Below the pieces are notes generated by a model. That model was not told where the DNA came from, ran no database searches, and was given only the letters and a program-made list of their open reading frames with translations. This document shows, in pieces, positions 26,991 through 34,866 of a DNA stretch of 39,128 nt; the first letter of the stretch is position 1, and the number at the start of each line of letters is the position of its first letter. Source of the DNA: Candidatus Cloacimonadaceae bacterium. Lineage in GTDB: Bacteria; Cloacimonadota; Cloacimonadia; Cloacimonadales; Cloacimonadaceae. The stretch spans positions 1 to 39,128 of the forward strand of contig JAUYAR010000162.1 in NCBI GenBank assembly GCA_030693415.1. The letters are read 5' to 3'. Both the position numbers and the translations under genes were made by a program.

Positions 26991-27033
26991 TGAGAATGAG
27001 ACGCAATTTTGTAGGAGTAGCCATTTCTGTCAA
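26991..27033 (-). promoter_or_regulatory. Promoter and putative Fur operator of fur-feoBA
   Basis: A perfect -35 TTGACA (27033-27028, minus strand) is followed by TACAAAAT (27013-27006) as a poor -10. Directly downstream, at 26991-27000, lies GAGAATGAG, the same half-site word found before feoB but in the opposite orientation. Its position between the -10 and the start codon fits repression by Fur (autoregulation). Confidence 0.45.
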
Positions 27034-27093
27034 GAGAGAAATCGCGGGAGAGTGAGCTTGTCCGGGTGAACAGGTGAATATAAACCCTCAAGT

Positions 27094-27300
27094 AAAACTT
27101 CAAATTTGATCACCAAAACTTCAAATGGAGGGAAAGTGGGAATTATTATAGGCTGTTGCTGACGAGTTTTAATCACCAATTCTTCAAATTTAATCACCGT
27201 TTCTTCAAATTTGATCACCAAAACTTCAAGCTTTTATCACCGAAAGCTTCAAGCTTTTATCACCAATTCTTCAAATTTAATCACCAAAACTTCAAATAGG
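27094..27300. repeat. Iteron array, 21-23-bp units (CTTCAAATTT-ATCACC)
   Basis: CTTCAA starts at 27098, 27119, 27182, 27203, 27224, 27247, 27269 and 27290. The 63-bp gap after 27119 is exactly three 21-bp periods and includes a decayed unit near 27161 (TTTTAATCACC kept). Consensus is CTTCAA(AT/GC)TT(T/A)(G/A/T)ATCACC plus 4 variable bases. There are no unique spacers of CRISPR length. The array lies between the chromosomal fur operon and the phage genes. It resembles protein-binding iterons such as transposase-end, partition or replication sites. Confidence 0.8.
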
Positions 27301-27315
27301 CTTTTTGTAAGCTAT

Positions 27316-27352
27316 AAAAAAACCGTGGGGAGCACCGGGCGGTGTCCCCACG
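27316..27352 (-). terminator. Strong terminator of the phage late operon
   Basis: On the minus strand CGTGGGGACACC pairs with GGTGCTCCCCACG (one bulge, 12-bp stem, tetraloop-size loop; 27352-27324), followed directly by GGTTTTTTT. It is the first good leftward terminator after the tail genes, so it likely ends the late transcript before the iteron array. Confidence 0.8.
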
Positions 27353-27536
27353 TCTCGGAGGGCATTCTATGTAGGGTCTGTAGGCTAATGAACATATACT
27401 TGAAGCCATTATTTATGTCAAGAAACATAATCGTATCTTTCTTATCATATTGTGCAGAAAGGACTTGACCACGGTTGCGATAGTTGTTGTGTAGAAACCA
27501 TAAATCAACAGTCGGGTAACCGAGAAGGAGATCAAG

Positions 27537-27866
27537 ATGACCAAGCAAAATCAGAAAGGCAAAGGCAAGGCAACGCTGGAGGAGATGGTGCAATCAGGCG
27601 GTCAGATCGTACTATTGAGAGAGGATGGCACTGAACAGGCAATCGAAGAGATTATCGATAATCAAACACCTACAACAGATGATCCATTCGCTAATGAGTT
27701 CCACTACAAGAGCTGGTGGAATCAGTTCCGGGGACCCTGGCTGCAGTCCGAGAAGATGACTATTGAAGAGATCAAGATCAAAGCCGATGATGCCTGGGAA
27801 TGCAGTGATTACAAAGAAGTCATTAATCTGATGGCTGAGCTGATCTGCAGACTCGAACAGAAGTAG
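27537..27866 (+). CDS. Small acidic protein, opposite-strand phage accessory gene
   Basis: A 109-aa protein, not recognised. The start is clear: GAGAAGGAG lies 6 nt before the ATG. It has a basic N-terminal tail (about 1-12), a segment QSGGQIVLLREDGTEQAIEE that resembles a small beta-hairpin, then an acidic helical C-terminal half (TIEEIKIKADDAWE). No membrane segment. It is transcribed against the phage late operon and has its own perfect terminator, like a moron cassette. A TTGACC (27465-27470) could be the -35, but no convincing -10 follows. It may be expressed in the lysogen. Confidence 0.75.
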   Translation: MTKQNQKGKGKATLEEMVQSGGQIVLLREDGTEQAIEEIIDNQTPTTDDPFANEFHYKSWWNQFRGPWLQSEKMTIEEIKIKADDAWECSDYKEVINLMAELICRLEQK

Positions 27867-27881
27867 GTTCTTTATCTGACA

Positions 27882-27910
27882 AGATACCCGGTTCTGCCGG
27901 GTATCTTTCT
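27882..27910 (+). terminator. Terminator of the 27537-27866 gene
   Basis: A perfect 10-bp inverted repeat AGATACCCGG (27882-27891) / CCGGGTATCT (27897-27906) with loop TTCTG, followed by TTCTT on the plus strand. It lies 15 bp after the plus-strand stop. The minus-strand side lacks a T-run, so it should not stop the tail operon. Confidence 0.85.
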
Positions 27911-27927
27911 TGGGCTGGTTTGGGTGA

Positions 27928-28584
27928 TTAGTAGGGTAATGCCAGCAATTGATATTTAGCTGCGGGTGCACCGAAAAACTGTCCTATGCCTAAGGTAACG
28001 ATTGTCTGAGTTCCCTCAAATTTGATGTCTGAGACAAACAGAAAACAGTTGCACTGGTTGGTCAGGATGATGTGTGGAATGGTCTCGTAGTCCTTATCCA
28101 GCCTGTGCGAGATAAGCGTATCTGATCTGAGATCGGCAGGGCTGCTCTGTGTTCTGTCACCCACTCCTCTATTCTGATCTTGAAGCTCATGAGCTATATT
28201 GGATAGTGTGAATGTGCTGAAACCTAAGTGTTGAGCCAAGACTGAACCGTTAGCAAGCTTATTTCCGGTTACTACTCCATTGAGAATGTGATTACCATAG
28301 ATACAATCATTTTGCAGACCTCTGGCATCGAGTTTACCAACCGTGCAAGTTTTACCTGAGAATGAGCCATTGGGATCAACCTTGTTGTCCCAGATCTCAT
28401 AGAAACCCCAGTCACGTTCTAAGAGGGTATCCGTTTCATAATAGCCTGAGCCGGATGGGTTCTCAAGAACCTTGATGCCGTTAGCAAAGGTGCCGCCGGG
28501 TCTGACCAGTCTGATGGTCACTCCGGTTAAGGGGATGCGGTTAGCTGCGCTCATGATGTAGTAGCTGATTCCAAATCTATACAT
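27928..28584 (-). CDS. Phage tail-tip / fibre-like protein
   Basis: This 218-aa protein is probably the last structural protein of the late operon. AAGGAG is 7 nt before the ATG. Residues 1-85 form a beta-rich domain with PLTGVTIRLVRPGG and GSGYYETDTL, similar in style to baseplate-attachment domains. A linker NGVVTGNKLANGSVLAQHL follows, as often found before fibre trimer stalks. The C-terminal domain (about 160-218: TIPHIILTN, FLFVSDIKFEGT) looks like a beta-sandwich receptor-binding head. Assignment as receptor-binding or tail tip protein rests on position and sequence style, not on a named family. Confidence 0.6.
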   Translation of the reverse strand: MYRFGISYYIMSAANRIPLTGVTIRLVRPGGTFANGIKVLENPSGSGYYETDTLLERDWGFYEIWDNKVDPNGSFSGKTCTVGKLDARGLQNDCIYGNHILNGVVTGNKLANGSVLAQHLGFSTFTLSNIAHELQDQNRGVGDRTQSSPADLRSDTLISHRLDKDYETIPHIILTNQCNCFLFVSDIKFEGTQTIVTLGIGQFFGAPAAKYQLLALPY

Positions 28585-28616
28585 GTCTGCTCCTTGTATT
28601 TATGGTGTTTATTATG

Positions 28617-29054
28617 TTATAGAAAGACGCTTTCGTTTTCGTCTAAGGTATGGATGTAATCAAAGCTGATGGTGGTGAGTTCGCCGGTGTATCTTGATTC
28701 CAGAGATACCTTAATCTTCTCGGGATACTCATGCAGATCATCAGGCATCTTAGGCAGTTGAGTGATGGTTACGGGAAACTGCCTGATTAATGTACCGAAC
28801 ATAGTGAACTCGATATAGAACTTGCCGGGAACAGTCAGGAAGTATAGAAAAGCGCTGTACTCTTCCGGTCTAAGCACCGCTTCGATGTTGATGGCATCTT
28901 CCCGATACGGTTCTCTTTGGTGTATATATGTGGGATCATAGGCATTCTTCTTCTCGATGCGGTATTTGAGTTTGGGAACATATTCCACCTGCCCGTTCTC
29001 GCAGGTATAGAAGCTATTGCCACTGCCGGTTCTGATCATGCGAAAGCCTTTCAT
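28617..29054 (-). CDS. Phage tail/baseplate component
   Basis: A 145-aa protein, family not recognised. I start it at the ATG at 29054, which overlaps the upstream stop as ATGA; a GTG at 29063 is possible. The content is mainly beta strands (FRMIRTGSGNSFYT; YSAFLYFLTVPGKFYIEFTMFG; KIKVSLESRYTG). No membrane segment. Its place between the large baseplate-like gene and the fibre-like gene suggests a distal tail role. Confidence 0.6.
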   Translation of the reverse strand: MKGFRMIRTGSGNSFYTCENGQVEYVPKLKYRIEKKNAYDPTYIHQREPYREDAINIEAVLRPEEYSAFLYFLTVPGKFYIEFTMFGTLIRQFPVTITQLPKMPDDLHEYPEKIKVSLESRYTGELTTISFDYIHTLDENESVFL

Positions 29055-30532
29055 ATCAACCACGCCTTTACTTTGTATTCATCATTTGCATAGTTACGCT
29101 CCAGTTCGGTAATGGCATAGACCTTGGTCTTGATCCTGATCTTGGATTGGAGACTAAGGCTGTATTTGGACAATTGGTCTATTACGGCTTCAATGCTCCA
29201 CTTGGAGTCATAGAAGTCCATCAGATAGGGCTGGATGATGCCTTGCAGTTGAGTGGTGTCTCCTGCCAGGATGTCGATGGTTTTGATATCCGGCTTTTCC
29301 TGATTGCCACGTTTTGAAAGAAAGGCTACGACATCGGTGTCCGCTATATCTATAATAGAAGTGGAGTAGGCATCCTTGTTCTTGAGAATGATTGAACCGG
29401 ATGTATTGGTGAATACAGTGGCATTTAAGAGTATCAACATGGCCTGCAGAGCTTTCAAGTTATCGGTCTGCTCAGCCTGGTTGGTCTCGTAAGACTTGCC
29501 GGGCTGCAGTTTGGTAGGCATGATATTGCCATGAAAATGAGCTTCCACCCAGAGATTAACCGCGTGGCTGCTGCCATAGTTGCATTGACCCAAAGTGCCG
29601 GTACTGGTAAGTGTATTCAATTGGGCTTCTGAGATACCGTTATCATTAAAGAAGCTGAGCAGTTCATTATAGGCATTATCCAAAGAAGTGAGACTGTCCT
29701 CCCAGCCGGTCTTTTCGTCATACTCCTCTATCACGGGACAGATGTTGTTATAGAACTTGTATATCCTGCCCCGATAGCGACCCTGATATCTGGTGGTGGC
29801 AGGATTGGGATAGGTAGCTTGGATAATCTTTTTATAGGCAAAGATAAAAGTGATTTTGTTACTTGGCGTATCGACCCGGTAACCGTATTTCGGTGCCAGC
29901 CACCCGGAGCTATGATAGCTGTAAGTCCAACCACCGGGAGGATTAGGAAAGGCAAGCAAGTCGTCAAAGCCGACGTGGGCTATGGTTAGCATATTACCCG
30001 TGCTGATGTTAAGAGTGGGAATGGAGAACTGATTATTGTAAGGGATGGATATCGGAATAGTCTGCTGGATGTCCTGCAGAAAGTAACCGAGTAACCAGAT
30101 GGGCTGATAACCTGCAGTCAGGCTGTAATAATGCGTCAGGTCGGAATAGACAGATAACAGCTTGATCTTATCATAACAGGTCAGTTTCAGGATACCAGTG
30201 CTGACGTCAAAGCTCAATTGCGAGGTATCGATTATCCCCGTAAAAAACAGAGCATTATCCCGATATACTTTCACTTCATAGTGGGAGATATACCGCTCAT
30301 GCTCGTTGCTCCCGGACAGGATGTTGGCACTTAACCAAGTAGTCGGGAAACACTCAAAGATGAGTCGTTTAGGTTCCCGGCTGTAGTTGGATACGGTCTG
30401 CAGCTTATCAGCAGAGACCGACAGACTGATGATGGCTCGACTTGCAGCGGTATCAGTCAGACTGTGCTTTACCTGATTATAGTCAGAAGCATTGGTCTTA
30501 CCTTGAATGAAGTCTATCCTAAATATGTTCAT
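29051..30532 (-). CDS. Phage baseplate hub / tail-associated protein
   Basis: This 493-aa protein starts at the ATG at 30532 (GTG at 30541 also in frame); no clear ribosome site precedes it, perhaps because the opposite-strand gene was inserted just upstream. Residues 85-135 hold a pattern common in phage baseplate-hub/protein-D-like proteins: HYEVKVYRDNALFFTGIID followed by LKLTCYDKIKLLS. The C-terminal 100 residues return to short beta strands (SIEAVIDQLSKYSLSLQSKIRIKTK). It probably forms the tail hub through which DNA and the tape measure pass. Specific family assignment is uncertain. Confidence 0.65.
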   Translation of the reverse strand: MNIFRIDFIQGKTNASDYNQVKHSLTDTAASRAIISLSVSADKLQTVSNYSREPKRLIFECFPTTWLSANILSGSNEHERYISHYEVKVYRDNALFFTGIIDTSQLSFDVSTGILKLTCYDKIKLLSVYSDLTHYYSLTAGYQPIWLLGYFLQDIQQTIPISIPYNNQFSIPTLNISTGNMLTIAHVGFDDLLAFPNPPGGWTYSYHSSGWLAPKYGYRVDTPSNKITFIFAYKKIIQATYPNPATTRYQGRYRGRIYKFYNNICPVIEEYDEKTGWEDSLTSLDNAYNELLSFFNDNGISEAQLNTLTSTGTLGQCNYGSSHAVNLWVEAHFHGNIMPTKLQPGKSYETNQAEQTDNLKALQAMLILLNATVFTNTSGSIILKNKDAYSTSIIDIADTDVVAFLSKRGNQEKPDIKTIDILAGDTTQLQGIIQPYLMDFYDSKWSIEAVIDQLSKYSLSLQSKIRIKTKVYAITELERNYANDEYKVKAWLI

Positions 30533-30578
30533 GCTTGACACAATCGGCTTAATATCAAGATTGAGTTACGAGGTAAAA

Positions 30579-31118
30579 ATGAGCAGAAAAACCATTTATA
30601 GTGAGATCGAAAGTCCTTTGTCCTACGATGATTGGCAACCGGTATGTCCAATTGGGGAATATCGAATAATTTATCCAAATGAATATCCTCCATTGAGCCA
30701 GAGTAAATTATTAGCAAAAGCTCCCTGTGCCGTGGTTGCTTGTTCAGGTAGTTTAGGTTTTGTTTCGTATATTTTTCAATTGTACCGACCTGATCGTGAA
30801 AAGGGTAAGTATGTGATAGATGAGCACCAGTATGTTTGCTGTTATAACACAACAACTCGTGAGTCAGCATCTGGGTATATTCATCATGCTGATTATGCTG
30901 AACGCACCTATAGTATTGATCAGAAGATGGTAAGTTATTTAACGGGAAGTAGTAGCCTTCCAGTAATATTTCCAACCAAAGTTCCACCAACAAGTGGATC
31001 ATTAGATGAGTTGAGGCAGTTAGGAAGAATAGACGGTCTCGATTTCTGTTATGAGTATGGGTATTCGCAATCAGTAAAAAAAGGAATTGTTGAGCCATTA
31101 CCTATACCTCAGACCTGA
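30579..31118 (+). CDS. Opposite-strand accessory gene in the tail module (179 aa)
   Basis: A 179-aa protein, not recognised. GAGG 5-6 nt before the ATG at 30579 supports this start over an upstream in-frame ATG. A TTGACA lies at 30535-30540, without a clear -10. It contains several Cys and Tyr clusters (APCAVVACSGSLG; HQYVCCYNT) and a C-terminal YEYGYSQSVKKG; no membrane segment or signal peptide. It sits alone on the plus strand between the tape measure and baseplate genes, and its end overlaps the tape measure stop by 17 bp. It is more AT-rich than the structural genes. This is the classic placement of a moron, often defence, exclusion or anti-defence, but the function is unknown. Confidence 0.7.
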   Translation: MSRKTIYSEIESPLSYDDWQPVCPIGEYRIIYPNEYPPLSQSKLLAKAPCAVVACSGSLGFVSYIFQLYRPDREKGKYVIDEHQYVCCYNTTTRESASGYIHHADYAERTYSIDQKMVSYLTGSSSLPVIFPTKVPPTSGSLDELRQLGRIDGLDFCYEYGYSQSVKKGIVEPLPIPQT

Positions 31119-33723
31119 TCTGCTTACCGGTATCGGCAATCTCACTGACCCGCACAGGATCGTTAGACAGCGGATCGACATTGATCTCAATAATGGACTT
31201 GCTGTCTTTGATATTCTGCTTCATCTCAACAACCTGATCCCGCAAATCGCCCATAATATCCAAGAGCGCATTTATACTGCCATTGCTACTAATACTGCCA
31301 CCTGAGCCGTAATATGAGCCGACACTGGCAGGCAGTGGGACACTCGGCATCTGCAGTCCGGCAAAGGCAAGCTTCACCTGACTAAGCGGTGCGAAGTTGA
31401 GGAAGTCGAATATGCCTCTGCCCAAGGTTTTTACTCTGTCCTTGGCAGTGATGTACTCGTCACCTTCGGCTTCGATGATGATCCCACCATTTTTATGGGA
31501 ATTACCGATTAAGAGACCTCCGGTTGCTGCCTTGGGCGGTTCAGTGGATTGGATAACGGCGATATTGGCAAGTCCGGCGCCTATTGCTGCGGCTGCTGCA
31601 GTTACTGCCAGTCCGGGTCCTACTACGGGAATACCCACCATAGACTTATAGGCAGCGGTGGCAGAGGCGTATGTATCGATCATTGCTTGTCCGATTGCCA
31701 GGGTTTTCCAGAGCGCAAAGCCTTTCTTGCCGAAGATCTCGGATGCTTTGGCAAGGTCTCGCATGATCTGTTGAGCACCCTGCAGGTTCCGCATCTCATA
31801 GTCATTTCTAATCCGAGCCTTGGCTGCTTCACTCTGAACCGTGATCTGCTGCTCGGTAAGACCTGCTGCGATGAGTTTATCCTTCTTCTTGGCATAGTAG
31901 TTGTCAATGGCATCCAGCTCGGCTTGATAGGTATTGCCTGCTAAATCCAGACTCCTCTGAGCAAACTCATAGCGTGTATCTTCCAATTCCTGAGCCTTGC
32001 GTTTCTCTTCCTCGGCAATCCGCTGCTTTTCCTTCTGCTCAATCTCAGCCTGACGAACTCTTTGAGCAGAAGCATCAGCCTCCACCTTAGTAATCTCTTT
32101 GGCATAGTAACTGCTGATATTGGTAAGAACAGTCTCAGATGCATTGAGTGATCTGGCTTTCTCCAACTCGGCATCCCGCTGGATTGACAGTTCCCGTTGC
32201 CTGCGAGCCACCGCATCATCTATGGACAGGGTGTCATACTTCTGTTGAAGTGATTGCAGAGCATCGAGGTCTCTTTGCTTGGCTTGGACAAGCTGCTGTT
32301 CAAATCCCTTGATACGTTCCAGAGTGGATATCTGCTCATCGGCATTCAGGGCAGTTACGGCTCCCAGTGCTTTATAATGCTGTTTGGTGTATTCGAGTTT
32401 ATACTCAAGCAGTGCTATACCGGTTAAGGTAGCCTCGGTCTCGATCCTCACCTTTTCTTTGTTGAACTCGGCTCTGGCTTTGCTGTCCTCAACCGCTATC
32501 TTTTTAGCTAACTCAGCCGCTTCAATGGTGCGCTCTTTCTGCCTGTCGAAGTAATCGGAACTGACGATAACCAGACCGGTCTGCATCTTCTTGACCGTAT
32601 CCTCATAGTCAGCCATCTCCTTCTTGATCTCACCCAATCTTCGTTTAGCTTCTGCATAGTCGATGCTAAAGGCGATCTCCCGATGCTTGGCGACTAAGGA
32701 CTCCACACTTACCGCTGTCTTATCCACCGAATCCTTATACTCATCTTGCGTTTCCATTGCTGCTTGATTGGCTAATTGTGTGGAAGCATAGGCAAAGCCG
32801 AGTCCGGCAACCGCTCCCACCGCCAGACCGATAATCCCGGCAACGGGATTGATGGCTATCTTCAAAGCATGATAAGCAGCAGTCAGAGTGATCACTGCTG
32901 TGGTCACAGTTCCTATCACAGGTATGGCAATTAGCAGACCGGTAACAAAGCCTTTCATAATGGGAGATAGGTTCTGATAGCCTTCCATCAACCAGCGCAG
33001 ACCCTGAAGCAGAGGAGTGATCAGAACATTGAGCATATCACCGATCGTCTCTTTGATATCTCCCCAGGCATTGGCATTCTGCAAACGCAGATCAGCCAGA
33101 GCGATAGCTGTACCGCCATAGTCCTCGCCAAGTTTCTCCACCAGATAGGATACACCTTCAGTCTTGAGCCGGGTATCATCAAGCTCAATGCCATAGCGAC
33201 CAAGCATTTCAGTATGTCCATTCAGAGCCCGACCCATGAGATCAAAGGCACTCTCCACACTCATCCCGGTGGCTTTATTGGCTTCGGTAAAGTCCAGCAG
33301 CAGTGGCACAAGCTGTTGTATCTCATCCTTGTTCAGTTTGAAGGTCTGCGAGAGTTTGGACATCAGAGCCAGCAGTTGATCATCTTCGAAGTTGGTCAAT
33401 GACTGCATGGCAGAGGCAAACTCTCCCATCACAGCAGCAGCTTCACCGAAGGCTATCTTAGCCAAAGTAACCGCTTGTCTCTGAGCCAGTGATGCATCCA
33501 ACAATCCATTCATAGAACGCACCAGACCACCGACCACCTGGATCACTCCATCGACTGCAATCTTCACATCACGAATGGTAGCCAGAGCCTGTTCTGCCGA
33601 TATCTTAACCGCAGCAGGTTTCTCCACCACAGACTGGGTGGACTCCGCCTCCTGCTTGATTTCAGCAAGCTTGAGATTGGCATCGTCAGTGACGAGGATG
33701 AGTTTGAAAGTTAGGTCAGGCAT
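31102..33723 (-). CDS. Phage tail tape measure protein
   Basis: This 873-aa protein starts with TAGGAG 5-6 nt before the ATG. Layout: an N-terminal helical region, a conserved-looking block about 130-240 (MGRALNGHTEMLGRYGIELDD, typical of tape measure proteins), a hydrophobic membrane-active stretch about 250-330 (GLLIAIPVIGTVTTAVITL; GIIGLAVGAVAGLGF), then long charged coiled coils about 350-640. A second Gly/Ala hydrophobic region (about 690-730) and a glycine-rich turn (GGLLIGNSHKNGG) follow. The protein sets tail length and helps DNA injection. It follows the tail chaperone and methyltransferase genes, and its length suggests a tail of moderate size. Confidence 0.9.
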   Translation of the reverse strand: MPDLTFKLILVTDDANLKLAEIKQEAESTQSVVEKPAAVKISAEQALATIRDVKIAVDGVIQVVGGLVRSMNGLLDASLAQRQAVTLAKIAFGEAAAVMGEFASAMQSLTNFEDDQLLALMSKLSQTFKLNKDEIQQLVPLLLDFTEANKATGMSVESAFDLMGRALNGHTEMLGRYGIELDDTRLKTEGVSYLVEKLGEDYGGTAIALADLRLQNANAWGDIKETIGDMLNVLITPLLQGLRWLMEGYQNLSPIMKGFVTGLLIAIPVIGTVTTAVITLTAAYHALKIAINPVAGIIGLAVGAVAGLGFAYASTQLANQAAMETQDEYKDSVDKTAVSVESLVAKHREIAFSIDYAEAKRRLGEIKKEMADYEDTVKKMQTGLVIVSSDYFDRQKERTIEAAELAKKIAVEDSKARAEFNKEKVRIETEATLTGIALLEYKLEYTKQHYKALGAVTALNADEQISTLERIKGFEQQLVQAKQRDLDALQSLQQKYDTLSIDDAVARRQRELSIQRDAELEKARSLNASETVLTNISSYYAKEITKVEADASAQRVRQAEIEQKEKQRIAEEEKRKAQELEDTRYEFAQRSLDLAGNTYQAELDAIDNYYAKKKDKLIAAGLTEQQITVQSEAAKARIRNDYEMRNLQGAQQIMRDLAKASEIFGKKGFALWKTLAIGQAMIDTYASATAAYKSMVGIPVVGPGLAVTAAAAAIGAGLANIAVIQSTEPPKAATGGLLIGNSHKNGGIIIEAEGDEYITAKDRVKTLGRGIFDFLNFAPLSQVKLAFAGLQMPSVPLPASVGSYYGSGGSISSNGSINALLDIMGDLRDQVVEMKQNIKDSKSIIEINVDPLSNDPVRVSEIADTGKQIRSEV

Positions 33724-33799
33724 AAACTCCTATTGAAAAATCAATTGACAATTTGTGATACTTCAAAAAGTAAGTTCAAAAAAATCACATGGAGATTAC

Positions 33800-34096
33800 A
33801 TGCTTAAAAAAGGTGACCAAATGGACTACTTCATTATTGAAGTAGGTGGAATTCGTTATGACATTAGTGGATATTGTTGGCTCGATGATTCTGATTCTGA
33901 TACTGTTGTTGAACATGATATGTGGGTTCATCAAAATGGTAGACCGGTTAATCCGATTATTCCGGTTTTCAAGATGGATGACCTTGCTTTGATGAACTTG
34001 CAAGTGGCAAGCAACAGTGTAAAAATAAGTATGCTGCAAGACTTAGTTGATAAGGCTTTTGGGACTACTAATACGCAGTTCATAGTAATTCAATAA
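33800..34096 (+). CDS. Opposite-strand accessory gene (98 aa)
   Basis: A 98-aa protein, not recognised. GGAG 5 nt before the ATG at 33800 selects this start. A TTGACA at 33745-33750 is followed 20 bp later by TAAGTT, a weak promoter candidate. The protein is acidic and compact, with VGGIRYDISGYCWLDDSDSD and a C-terminal helix MLQDLVDKAFG. It lies on the plus strand between the tape measure and the methyltransferases, and its stop overlaps the methyltransferase stop by 7 bp. AT-rich compared with its neighbours. Likely a moron expressed in the prophage state; an immunity or anti-restriction role is only a guess. Confidence 0.7.
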   Translation: MLKKGDQMDYFIIEVGGIRYDISGYCWLDDSDSDTVVEHDMWVHQNGRPVNPIIPVFKMDDLALMNLQVASNSVKISMLQDLVDKAFGTTNTQFIVIQ

Positions 34097-34866
34097 TTCC
34101 TAATCAGCAGCTCAGTCTCAGTCTGGAACGCACCGGAGACGGTGTATTGCGCTTCGACTTCATCAATGGTGAAGCCTTGGTAGAGTGTGCGGATGTAAGG
34201 GTCGTTGTTGTAGGATAGCAGGAACTTCCCATTGATGTTCTTAAGTGCGGCTGCAAGCTCTTCATGCTTAGTGAAGGCATCTGCGTCTTCTCTATCGTAT
34301 AAATGCTCCTTTGTATAGTAGGGTGGATCGAGGTAAAAGAAGGTGTTGGGTGTATCAAAGCGGGCGATGATCTTCTCAAAGTCCTGCTTTTCGATAATCA
34401 CCTGCTTGAGCCGTTCCGAGGCTGCTTTCACCTTCTCCAGATTACGCAGAGGCATATACTTGTAACCCTGCATGATGCAGAAGTTCTTTGATCTTGAGCC
34501 GTAGGAACAGGACAACTGGAAGTAGAAACGGATGGCTCGTTCCAGTTCCGTTTTAGGTGGGTGTGCTGCGAAACTGTCGAACATCTCTCTGGATACGAGG
34601 TATTGATTAAGTTCGGTCACAAACGCTTCAGGGTGCTGTTTGACATACTTCCAGAAGTTCACCAGATCACCATTGATATCGTTAAAGACTTCTGTGTATC
34701 TGCTCTTAGGGTTGGTCTGCCAGTCTTCCTTCTTAGGTGACTTCCCGAATAGTATCCAGGCAGCGCCGCCAAAGACTTCACAGTAGATGTCATGTTTGGG
34801 GATGAGCGGCAGTATCTTCTTTCGTAAGAGACGCTTGCCACCCACCCAGGAGATAATGCTGTTCAC
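34090..34866 (-). CDS. D12-class (Dam-type) DNA adenine methyltransferase 2
   Basis: This 258-aa N6-adenine methyltransferase has the SAM-binding motif I CEVFGGAAW (about 29-37), an N-terminal WVGGKRLLRKKI and the catalytic motif IV LDPPYY. The helical target-recognition region (about 95-165) is intact in length. Enzymes of this class modify GATC or related sites; the specificity is not predictable here. It starts with GTG, sharing TGA with the stop of the first methyltransferase (GTGA), with GGGGGA upstream. It is a diverged paralog of that neighbour. It sits inside the tail module, before the tape measure, an unusual position for a phage methyltransferase. Confidence 0.92.
   Translation of the reverse strand: MNSIISWVGGKRLLRKKILPLIPKHDIYCEVFGGAAWILFGKSPKKEDWQTNPKSRYTEVFNDINGDLVNFWKYVKQHPEAFVTELNQYLVSREMFDSFAAHPPKTELERAIRFYFQLSCSYGSRSKNFCIMQGYKYMPLRNLEKVKAASERLKQVIIEKQDFEKIIARFDTPNTFFYLDPPYYTKEHLYDREDADAFTKHEELAAALKNINGKFLLSYNNDPYIRTLYQGFTIDEVEAQYTVSGAFQTETELLIRNY

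Larger units (their letters stand above)
26977..27536. other. 560-bp intergenic stretch at the phage/chromosome boundary
   Basis: Contains the fur promoter/operator (26991-27033), a 21-23-bp iteron array (27094-27300), a leftward terminator (27316-27352) and the leader of the 27537 gene. Short ORFs here are translations of the repeat and are not credible genes. Confidence 0.7.

Noticed and set aside
27030-27221. Minus-strand 63-aa ORF with VIKFEE repeats
   Set aside because: It is a direct translation of the 21-bp iterons, without a ribosome site; the repeat shifts phase further along.
27094-27300. CRISPR array
   Set aside because: The unit period is 21-23 bp with only about 4 variable bases between conserved parts. 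There is no unique spacer of 25-40 bp and no cas gene.
27312-27593. 93-aa minus-strand ORF with a hydrophobic start
   Set aside because: It runs through the terminator hairpin and is antisense to a better supported gene start; no ribosome site.
30529-31098. 189-aa minus-strand ORF overlapping the 30579-31118 gene
   Set aside because: The plus-strand reading has GAGG at the right distance and an even, protein-like composition. The minus reading has no ribosome site and odd His/Thr runs.
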